Source: Hibiscus mutabilis (Eukaryota > Streptophyta > Magnoliopsida > Malvales > Malvaceae). From it: a DNA stretch of 64,000 nucleotides. The position numbers and the translations under genes were made by a program. Below, piece by piece: positions 47,126 through 57,958 of the stretch (position 1 is the stretch's first letter; each line of letters opens with the position of its first letter). The DNA is taken from the NCBI GenBank assembly GCA_019671005.1, contig CM033714.1, forward strand, positions 55,723,741 to 55,787,740, given 5' to 3'. The notes below the pieces were generated by a model. It searched no databases and was not told the origin of the DNA. It saw only the letters and a program-made list of their open reading frames with translations.

Positions 47126-49775
47126 TGTAACGACCCGAATTTCTAAGTCAATTATCAAGCGTTGACCCGAGTTATGAACCTTTGCATTGGTTTGAGTGAA
47201 TGGACCCTTTGGGCCAAATTTGGACTTAATTGAATGAGTTTTGGGACCTTGAAAGCTTGAAAAGTGACTATTTTGTAAAATGGAAAAACCATGATAGTTT
47301 TATGTTGCTATTGGACCAGTTTTTAAAAGAATGGCTTACCACTATTTATTTCTCCTTGTCTTCATGTGAATATTTGGGGGGACAAAAAGTGAGTTTGTGA
47401 TATCACCCTTTTTTCTCATCTTTTCTTCTTTCTTTTCTTTCTATCATCTTCTTTATATAAACCAAAGCTTAAAATCCTAGCTTTCTTCATTATTTCTTCC
47501 ATCCAAGATTTAAAATTAAAGTATGTTAATAACCATTCCAAGAGCTTCATAAAAGTGGTCTTCGTTTCTTAAAAATGTGAGTTCTCCATTTATGGGTTTC
47601 TTTGAGGGTTAAGCTTTTGGGGCTTCTTCCATGTTTTCAAGGTTGTTAATATGTGGTTAGATATCTCTTTAGTGCTTGGTTTAAGCCTTGATTTTGTTTC
47701 ATGTTGTGAGTTAAAAAGGAGATTTTTAGGGTTTAATCAAATTGGAGCCAAAGAGAAGAAGTTGAGGATTGTGAGTGAGTGAAACAAATCCAGGTTAGTT
47801 GCTAAAAGATTAATACATTTCTGACTCCTACTCTTCTTGAAGATCATAAAATGATTGCTTTGCTTGATTTTATGGTTTAAGATTGCTAGTTGGATGTTTT
47901 GGTAGCTTAAAGCCCTTTTAATGGTGAAATCTGGATTAACCGTTAATAATGTGTAAAAATGGTAGCAAACCACCCTAATTAACTCCCATAAGATGTAGGA
48001 TTGGGTTAAGGGGTTAAAGGTCACGTTTCGGGGCTTGAGAAGTGATTTCCCGAGCCTTGGAGGCCATTTCTAGGCTTTGGTATCGGTACACGGGGAGCCT
48101 GTACCGAATACCAATACCATGTGTTCTGAATTACGAACATAAGAAAAATTAAAAGGGAATATCAATACAGGCTCGAGCCATATCGGTACCCCATGTTCTA
48201 TTTATTTTCTAGTAGCAAAAATAGTATTGATACGTTTGGGCGTATCGGTACCTATGGGGTATCAGTAAGTGGGGTTTGTGTACTAATACGGGGTCAACGA
48301 TCAACCCCTTCCCTGTGAAGTTAAGCATCAGTACGCATAGGGAGGGGATTGGTACCTAGAGAGGAATATCGATACTTGATGTTGGGTATCGGTACCCACT
48401 GGCAATTTGCCCGTAAATGTTAAAAGGGAGTTCGAGGGGCTGATAATTCAAGGACTATGGTCCAAGGGGCTTCCAATGTAGTAAAATGAATTGTAAAATT
48501 GAGAAACTAAGATTTAACCCTTATAGATGGGTGTATCGTGTAATAGCTTGGTAAGTGATGAATCGAGATAACCACAATGGTTATTGTTATGCCTTGGGGC
48601 ATTTGCTTGATAGCTCGACTTGGTGCCACTTACCTCTCAGTGAGGTGTTTGAATGCTCGGGGAACATGTTTTATTTTATGATTGATGAAAAGAAACTCGA
48701 ATGTCCTAGAGTCGGTACTACAGTACTTATATAAGAGGATGCGTACTTCAGGCTAAGTGAACAAGTACACCCGACATACCAACATGATGAGTGATCTGGG
48801 TGTGGCTAGAAACCTATTTGTCGCTTTGGTGATCCGAATAATGTAATAAACTCGATAGGCTGAGTGAGCTCGAGTAACCTAATAGGCTGAGTGACCTCTA
48901 GTGAGGACTACTTGAGGCTAATGTGATCCAAGTATGTCTAGGACGTATCTATGGCTATGGTGATCCGAATATGGTCTATTTAACTCGATGACTATGTGAA
49001 CACGGGCAACTCGACGGTTGTGCGAGCATGAATAAAGTAGGGCTTCATTGGCCATTATGTAGATGGTGTATGGATTTAATTATGTATGTTGTGTGGATAC
49101 CATGGATGATAGCTTAAAGATGTATTAACTCGATGGGCTGAGTGAGATCGAGTAACTCGATAGGCTATGTGACCTCGAGTATGGCAAAGCTTTTTGGAAC
49201 ATGTAAGACTTCTTGTAGACTTGTTGATGCCTTGAGATAGGTGATCTAAGAACTCTAGCTAGTGTAGGATAGATGACAACTCATAGATAGTAAAACCTTA
49301 TCTATGCTCTCTAGACTGTATTTTATCTCGCATGCTTGTTTTATGATAATCACGAATTATGGTAGAGTAGAAATGTATCGATAAGCTTTGTAAGCTTGGT
49401 GTTCATAATCATTGTTTTCGTTCACATGTTAATAGGTGGATCGTGACCCAAGAGCACATCAAGAAGGGATTTCCCAGTACCGTAGCGCTTTAGAGTACAA
49501 TACTTGATATTTAGTTTTGGGCTATTTTATTCATATGACCTTACGAGTTATTGAGTCTGTAAACTCTATTTGAAATATTATTTTGGTATTCGGCGTTTTG
49601 AACTTAGAGCTCCTATTTTGTAAACTTAATCTTAATGCTTATTTACCTTCGTGGATTTATGGATGTTTAATGCTTTTAAATGATTACTAAACATATGGTT
49701 TTAAACTGGAAACTTGATAGGTTAATTTTTAGGTGACCCGAACATAGTACTTCGGATCAGGATCGAGGTGTTACA
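47126..49775 (+). repeat. 5' LTR of element G1
   Basis: TGTAACGACCCGAATTTC to GATCGAGGTGTTACA, 2650 bases; the same family as G2 (52825-61881). Contains GGTATCGGTAC-type motifs at 48080-48400 and a cluster of CTCGAT..GGCTGAGTGAG repeats at 48840-49190. The open frame on the minus strand at 47737-48024 is not gene-like. Confidence 0.85.
48840..49190. repeat. Interspersed short repeats of CTCGATRGGCTGAGTGAGCT type in the LTR of G1
   Basis: Units such as ACTCGATAGGCTGAGTGAGC (48851) and ACTCGATGGGCTGAGTGAGA (49127) alternate with CTATGTGA-type variants; each includes CTCGA near both ends. Matching units lie in G2 at 60917-61290. Confidence 0.8.
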
Positions 49776-49781
49776 TTTAGT

Positions 49782-49793
49782 GGTATTAGAGCT
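49782..49793 (+). promoter_or_regulatory. Primer binding site of element G1 (tRNA-Met type)
   Basis: TGGTATTAGAGC, one mismatch to the TGGTATCAGAGC primer site, six bases after the LTR end. Confidence 0.8.
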
Positions 49794-49875
49794 TAGATTT
49801 AGCATGTTTTAGGAAACCCAGGTGGTATAGAGGTCATGGTAAGGTGTCTGGTAAACACAAGCCCCTAAATTTAAG

Positions 49876-50489
49876 TTGTACTCTTCCAAGACTGAGAATC
49901 CTGATGTATTGCCTTGTTTCCTTGTGTTCTTAGAAAAAAGTTCGATGGTGGGTGATGCCAAGCGCGACCAGAAAAGTCATGAGGAGAGTCATGTCTCTAA
50001 AGCGAAATACATAGGTAAGGAGTTTGTCTCGAATCTTGGGGACACGAGCCTTCAGGGAGGTACCAGAAGTGGAGGGGCGAACCACCTCTATGATCTTACC
50101 TTTACTTTCTTGCAAATGGTTCAAGCTATCCCAAGGCAATCTGAGACACCTCGCAAGACCCCTGTTGAGAGGCTTCACTGTTATGGGACAAAATATTTCA
50201 AAGGTTTGGGTAAAGATGACCCGATCAAGGCTGACCAGTGGTTAAGAGACACTCATAGGATTTTGAGACAGATGAGGGGGAGTCTAGAGGATAACCTTGA
50301 TTACATTGTCTTCTTTCTTAAGGGCAATGCACATGAGTGGCGAGAGACTATTGAGTTAGGAGTGCAACCTACACTTCCAACCTAAGATGTTTTCTTAGAC
50401 GAGTTTAGGAAAAAGTAAATTAGTGAGGTTCACATGGATGAGATAAGAGATCAGTTCATGCATTTGGTTTAGGGGGACAAGATAGTGTT
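49876..50489 (+). pseudogene. gag of element G1, N-terminal part
   Basis: The open frame to 50385 contains VERLHCYGTKYFKGLGKDD, DQWLRDTHRILRQM, YIVFFLKGNAHEWRETI and a stop at 50383-50385. Translation then continues recognisably as DVFLDEFRKK, stop, ISEVHMDEIRDQFMHLV, stop, GDKIV up to the H insertion. This is the capsid part of a gypsy gag. The start codon at 49876 is the first Met of the frame and may not be the true start. The rest is at 62152 onward. Confidence 0.8.
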
Positions 50490-51109
50490 TGTAACACCCC
50501 AACTCAGATGTCACAATTTGGGCATCAAGCCTAAGCCAAAAAACATAAAATTTCTCAAACTGGGTTTAGCCCAACAAGGTAACTCTCAAAATCATTTAAA
50601 GCCAACAACTGAAAATATAGATAAATAATTTAAATCGTTACAAATGAGCTCCACTTTAATTTAAAACATTTAAACATTCGACTTAATTAACACAATTTTA
50701 AAAGTAAGAATTACAAACTCGACCACATAAGGTCCTATTAATACATAGCCCACTAAACACAAGTATTGTACTCTGAAAACCTCCATAGAATAGAATCCCA
50801 TACTAATAGTGCTCTTCGAACCCATGATCTGACGATCAACCTATGCACGAAAACAACGATTCCGAGCGTTGAGCTTACAAAGCTCAGTGGTACACATCTA
50901 CTTTACTATACTTTATGCTAATCATAAACATAAAACATGCAAGCCAGTACGAGCAATAAGGATAGATAAATAAACACGTAGTGTTACCACTGGTCGCCTA
51001 AACGTATGCTCTCAAAAAAGCAATCATCATACATGGCTCACAAGGCCCAACCATACTCGGGATCTCACCAGATCATCTAAGAAAAAGTACACAAGTCATA
51101 CCACAAACC

Positions 51110-51315
51110 TGGAGTGACACCCACGTCCATACAGCATCAGGATCATACACTCCAAGTGAGGTCCACGTCCACACAACATCGAGATCCTACACTCATAGGG
51201 ATGAGGCTCGCGTCCACACAACATCAGAATCCTACATCCATACTTGGGATCTCTCATCAAACAACTTCGAATGAGGCCCGCATCTACACAACATTGGGAT
51301 CTTACATTCGGAAAT
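51110..51315. repeat. Four imperfect repeats of about 42-50 bp in H
   Basis: The block CACGTCCACACAACATC..GATCCTACACTC occurs at about 51113, 51155, 51202 and 51271 with substitutions and variable spacers. Confidence 0.8.
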
Positions 51316-53949
51316 CTTCAACCATAGTGTTACAACAACTCAACTCTCACTAGGTATCCGGATCCCATCAATCAAAGATGACTCAACTAACTAGGTGTCC
51401 ATATCAACACATAGCAAGGACATGTCTACCACACAGCACACAATATCACAGATCCACCAAGGATCCCTATGGTTTCTATTACCATCAAGTCACCCAATTA
51501 AGTTTACAAACTTGTTAATTCATTATAGAAGTGTATATTAAACATTCTCATAATTATCTCTATTAATTCATATTATCTAATTAATAATCCATGCCAATTT
51601 ATATATTTTTATTAGCATAATAAATTATTTCATTCAGTGGATATCGGTAATTAAACACGTACGGATATAGCCTCTAATCACGTACCAGTATGGCTAAAGC
51701 TCGTACCGATACCTTAATCACGAGTTCGAACACCTTTCTCGAATTATGATATTTACTAAACCTTAATCGATCCCTAAAGCTTATGGAAGACATTAGGGTT
51801 TGTTTACTAACGCGTTCAATCAATTAATATTAATTACCAACTTCATGATCAATTATTCAAATATTACCAATTATTCAAATATTACCAATTCATATTTCAA
51901 ACACTCAAGTGACACATCATGTAAATCAACCAATCAGATAATTATTAAAATATTCAAATGACCCTACGCGGTCTCTAAAGCACATAATAGTCTCGAATAT
52001 TCTCAAGCTCATCAGGCATCTCAATATTTACCAAGTCCCGTAATACCAGTCTCAACACATGCTTATTCATCGTCTACCTAATTTACATGTACTAACACGC
52101 AAAAAAATCACATTTATGATGCTCATGAAGCAATATGAGTTTGAGGTGTACTAACCTCAAGCATAAGCGATAAATCCTCATCTAAGCTTTCCAATTACTC
52201 CCATTGTCCTGATATTCGATCTCGAATATTCCTCGAATGAATACTAATATAATATATATTAATTTTCTACATTCACTATGCAAATCACAAGGTCAAATGC
52301 TTAAAAATAGCTTACCATGTACGGATTTCACGAAATGGACAGTGCTAACAAACTCAGAGCATCGAGAAACCCCCGGGTAGGATCCCTAAAATAAGTCAAC
52401 ACCCGGTCAACGCTGTTCAATGGCCCGACGATCTAGTCGGTGAGGTGTACGGCAGTTGTGGTGCACCTACAAGGCGAAATCAGGTACAATAGGGTGTACA
52501 TACACCTTACTGAGCAAGATCAAGTGTGACAAGGTGCATGGAAGCATACATGCACCCGCCCTGGCTCCTGCGCACGCCTATGTGCAGGTGATGGCGCATG
52601 CGACAGCCTCCGATGGCCAGACACGAACGGCGAGCTCCAGATTGGCTTATTTTCGGTCGGTGAGTCCACCGGGGGTAATAGCTCACGATGATAGGTGACG
52701 AAAGAAGGTGTTTGAACCTTTCCAATTCTTCTTCCTTTTTTTCTCGAAGAGTAACAACGGTGACGCGGCTACCACCGACAGGTTTGTCTCGACGAGCTGA
52801 AGACAATGACAGCGACAGTGTCATTGTAACGACCCGAAATTTCTAAGTCAACATTGGGCGTTGACCCAGGTTAAGAACCCTCATGTCGGTTGGAATAATT
52901 AGACCCATTGGGCTAAGTTTGGGCCTTGTTGGATGAGAATTTGAACCATATAAGCTTGAGTAGTGACCTTTTCGAGAAATGGATGAAAGTTGGGAGTTTT
53001 AGGTAGTGAATATACCTTTTTCAAAAGAAAAGGCTAATTCCCCTCCCTTTTGTTTTGGTTTTCCCGTGAGTTAGGGGGAGACAACTTTACATCATCTTCA
53101 TCATCCTTTTTCTCCCTTCTTTCCTCATCATCTTTCTTTCAAACACCATATTTTCAAAGCTTAAAGATCCAAGTTTTCTTTATCAATCTTTCCATTCGAG
53201 TTACAAGAGTGAAGTATGTTGATCACTATTTCTTGAGCTTCGTGAAAAGCATAATTTGGGAGAAAAAAGGTAAGCTTGCATTTATGGGTTTTTGGAAGCT
53301 CAAAGCTTTAAGGTTTCTTCCTTTGATTTTTTGAGTTGGATTTTCATTGTGTTTTTCTTCCCATATTTTGGTATTCAAGCTTCAATTCATTTTACATGAT
53401 TTGTGGTTGAGGGAAGTGGGTTAAGGACTTTACAAGCTTAAAGAAAATAGTAAGTTGAAAGAACCTTGTGTGGAAGCTCAAATCTGGGATTTGTTGCTTA
53501 AGGTCAGTACATCTATGACTTCTTTGATTCTTGAATATCATAAAGTAATTGCCTTGCTTGATTTTATGGTTGAAGATTGCTAGTTAGGTGTTTTGGTAGC
53601 TAAAAGCCCTTTAATGCTGAAATTCGGATTAACCGTTAATAATGAATAAAAATGGTAGCAAACAATCCTAATTAACTCCATAAGATGTAGGATTAAGTTA
53701 AGGGGTTAAAGGTTACAACTTGAGGGCTTGGGAAGTGATCTCCTGAGCCTTGAAAGCCATTTTGAGCTTCAGTATCGGTACGAGCTTCGGAATCGATACA
53801 CGGGGAGCCTGTACTGATACCATGTGTTATATATGATGAAAACAAGCAAGGTTTAAATAGAGTATCGGTACGGGTTAGGCCGTGTCGGTACCCCATGTTT
53901 CATTGAAATTCCAGTAGCTTAAAATGGTATTGGTACGCTTAGATCCGTA

Positions 53950-56900
53950 TGTAATCACTAATTTTGTCCGGGATAACTCTTCATGTTTCATTTCATAATG
54001 GGCTCATATACTATTTCGGGTTTTGTTTAATCTTAGTATGTATGCGACTATTAAGTCATATCCAAAGACAAAGGGCAAATTTACTAGTATTATGTCTTTA
54101 TATTAAGTTACTAAGTTATGTTTTATTATGAGCTGTTTAATTCAAAAAAATTATTTTGGTTTATCCTATTTGTGCTTGTTTTTTGTTATCAGTGTCGTTA
54201 TCACCATTAGTTGTTATTATATAACTGAAATACAAGGAATATATATATGTATATAAACTAATTAGTTAAATAAAAACCCATTTTATTTATACCAATATTA
54301 AATTATAAGCAACAGCCCACTAAAATAAAGAAAATGGCCCAAGTCTTTATATTATACAGTCCATTTACAAAATAAAGAAAAGGCCCAGAGTTCTTGTAAT
54401 TACACCAAACCATAGCCCTAATCTGGTGTCCCTTGGTTGCAGCCGCCAACATCCCCACCATTGGATCTAGATCTCATCGAACGGTCCACGATCGAGGGAG
54501 TGACCGTTCAATTTTCCCACGCGCCTCACGCACGACCCTCGACATCATCCACGCGCGCGTACAACTCAACCGCTTGACCTCTCAGCTTCTTCCGTGCCAC
54601 GTTCACCACCACGACGGTCGCAACAAGGTCACATAAACGCCAACTCACTACTGCCTCGCCACATCAGCGCCACTTCAACAGCCACACCAGCAAGCCCCCT
54701 AGTCCCCCTTTCATAACCGCTTGGACATAGTGTCATATGCAACAAAAAGGACGAGTTAGAAGAGAAAATCAGAAGCAAAAACAACGTAAATGTCAGAAAA
54801 CAATGCGAATTAGGGGGCAAGCCGGCAATTACAAAGATGCACAACAATATTTCAGAGAAAACAACAGCAACCAATAGGATTATTGATTCAATTTCTGTGT
54901 ATTTCTAAAATTCATGTAATTTCAGTTATAAAAACCAAATTCGAGCAACTGTAAACCCTAACAAGCATAAAGGGATATTTCAAGAATCAATAGAAAAAGC
55001 AAAAAGCCTCAATCTTCAGAGGTATCCTCTTCTTTCTTTCATTTCATTTCTAAGCATTTGCATAAAAGAAAGCAAAAAGATTTAGGGTTTTGTTTGTTCT
55101 TACCCTCATCGTTTTACCTCCTTTTCACGTCGATCTGCCTCCCGTCGCTGTTGACAAGACTAGCGATCTCCAGAGGTCATGCATGGTGAAACGAAAGGAT
55201 GGGGATGGGAGGATAATCGATTTTTACTTCCGATTTTGTGTCTATTTTCTATTTTTGAAAAAAAAGGGTTTAAGTTTTGGGAAATCAAGTCTGAATCTAT
55301 TTTTTAGGGTTGAGAAGGGTTTTTTCTGGGGGTTTTGGCTTCACCGGCCACTGTCGTACGGCGGCCGGTACGACAGCTATTTTAAAATGGAGAAATAACA
55401 TAATAAGGACCTCCGCCCCGTTATAATCGCGTGTTTAACACTTCCGCTTTTTAAAATTACGCGAACACTCCCCCGCATCTTTGAAATCCCCTCCCAGGCC
55501 ATTCCGCCTTCTTTAATTACAACTCGAGTCCTTATAACTTTATGTGTTCTTACAATTACGTCTCTATTATCCTTTTAATCGAGCCTTGGAATTTTATTTC
55601 TTTTCAATTTAGTCTAGTTTCCAGTATTTAATTTCCCTGTTCATGCATTATGTTTCTAGCTCTTTTTGTTTATATTGTTGTTGTTTTTTTGTTTGGTTTA
55701 AATTTGTAGTTCTTTAATTTATGGTTGGAATGTTCATGTTGAATGGTTGTCCTTATTATATAGTTCTTATGTGTTTTTTGTAGTATATGTTTTACAATAT
55801 ATAAAGTATATAGTTTTCTTTAAAAATTGGGTATAATGTATGGTTTATTTAAGACATATGTAATATAATTTTTGTAGAATATATATAAAATAGATGGTTT
55901 GACAAGGATTAAATTTTCCATACGCATATACATATATGGTTTTAAGAGAAATCTATAGTTTACCCTATAATATGTAATATATGTTTTCTTTGCAAAAATG
56001 TGTAAAGTTATAAATATATAATATAGTTAAAAGATATAAAAAGTAGTTCTGCAAAGCCTACAAAATATATTTTTCAAGTTTTTGCCATGTATATATTTTA
56101 AAGTATATAATACATGTTTTCCATAAAAAGTTTGTTATATATTTTTAATGTATAATACATTTGTGACTTGTGGGCTTGGGCTTTTAATTTAGGCCTTGTT
56201 TTAAAATAGTTGGGCTCTTGGTTTTGGGCTTAGTTGTAATAGTCTTGGGCTTTCAGTTTTTGGGCCTAGCTTATATTTTTTGGGCTTTAGATTAGATTAA
56301 ATAGATTAATTCAATTAATTTAGATCGCGTGCTCGTCTCAAAGGGGCGCAATCCTTAAATTAATTAAGTTAATTCTAGGTTTAGATTCTTTAGAGCCTTA
56401 GTTAGATTAGGGTTCAAATTAATTCAATGAATTTTAATTTGCTCTTGGCTCATTAGAGTAAATGTAAAATTCATTAAATTAATTGAACGTTTCTTAATGG
56501 TTCTTATGATAAAATTAATTTCAAACCTAGATCGACGTTAAATCTCATATTAAATATCATAATGTGTTAGGGTTTTAGCCGTTTAGGGCTAAGTAATTTA
56601 GGATTAAACATTAGAATCACCTAGTTAATAATTAGATCATCATTTGGGCTTTTCATAATTTGGGCCTTCATAGGTTAGGTCTTGGGTTGGGCCTCTTGTG
56701 TTTTTTTTGGTGCCTTTGTTTGTCATTCCTCAATTGCCATTCGTACGGCCCATTAACTTTGCATTAATTAATTTTGAATCATAAAAAGGAGAGGTGTCCA
56801 TTAGTTCCGATATTTGTGTCGTAACAGTCCGAGCTTAAAGGATGTTGACCAAATATTTGAATTAATCCCTATCAACTCAAGGCAGAATTAAAACTTAATG

Positions 56901-57452
56901 AAGTCATTACATCATTCCTTAACAGTTTGCACCATGCATAAAGGTGACGTGCGGGATTCAAACCATAAATTAACACGGCAATCAGGCTTATTCGATGTCG
57001 TTTTAATCTACGGTCCGATGTATCGTCAACCTTATTAACTAAAAGTCCAATTAGTTTGAACCCACCAAATTGATAAAGCCCGTTCAATTAAGGACAATTT
57101 TCAATTAAGGACACCAAATTAAATTCTTTTCAAATTTCAACAATTTCCTTCGATTAAGAGCAACAAATATTTTGGTACCGATTTCCAGGCGTGATGGGGG
57201 TGCTAATCATTCCCTACACGTAATCAACTTCCGAGCCCTTTCAAATTGAATATTTGGTTTTGTGGTGTCCGGCCCACCTTATCCAAGTGGCCGGTGGCGA
57301 CTCCAAATCTTACTTTAAATGAAAATCAAGTTTTCAATCATTTTTTAAAGGATTATGATTTTTCAAAAAAAATTCCCTTTCAAGCGAACCTTTTCCAAAA
57401 GGTGAGATACATTAGTAGTTTTTTCAAAAAAATAAAAAAAAACATCGCTACA
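53950..57452 (+). mobile_element. Solo LTR J of Tat/Ogre-like Ty3/gypsy type, inserted in G2
   Basis: Starts TGTAATCACTAATTTTGTCC and ends ACATCGCTACA. Flanks CCGTA (53945-53949) and CTGTA (57453-57457) are a target duplication with one mismatch, and G2 resumes after it. The 3' end carries GGCCGGTGGCGACTCCAAAT near 57290, and GGCGTGATGGGGGTGCTAAT sits near 57189; both are typical of Tat/Ogre-type LTR ends. A TATA-like TTATAAAAACC lies near 54925. A GC-rich segment occupies 54430-54720. The frame at 55090-55398 has no recognised domain. Lineage is inferred from motifs. Confidence 0.75.
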
Positions 57453-57958
57453 CTGTATCAGTACCTAGGGGTATTGGTTTACGGGGACCCTATATCGATA
57501 CGGGTCAACAGTCAACGGTCAACCCCTTTCTCTATGAAGCCGAGTATCGATACGCTTAGTCTAGGTATCAGTACCCAAAGACCAGTACTGATACTCTTGG
57601 GTGGGTACCAGTACCCATTGGGCAATCTGCCCCGAAAATACATTTTGAGTTAGAGGGGCTTATAATTCAAGGTCTATGGTCCAATGGGCTTCTAATGTGA
57701 TAAAATGAATAGTAAAAATGAGAAACCGAGTTTTAATCCTCATGTGTGAGAGTAATGTAAAATAGCTTGGTAAATGATGACCGATATAAATGTGATGGTT
57801 AGTGTTATGCCTTGGGGCATTTGTTAATGGCTTGGCTTGGTGCCACTTACCTCTTAATGAGGTGTACAAATGCTCGGGGATCATGTATTATCTTATGTTT
57901 ATGGCAAAAGAATTTGAATTTCCTAGATTCAGTATTACGATAATTATATAAGGGGATG

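Noticed and set aside
49876..50385. Possible host gene of 169 codons
   Set aside because: Its text is a retrotransposon gag, next to an LTR and PBS, and it continues in broken frames beyond its stop.
55090..55398. 102-codon plus-strand frame in J
   Set aside because: No domain recognisable; it lies after a TATA-like box in an LTR, where spurious frames are common.
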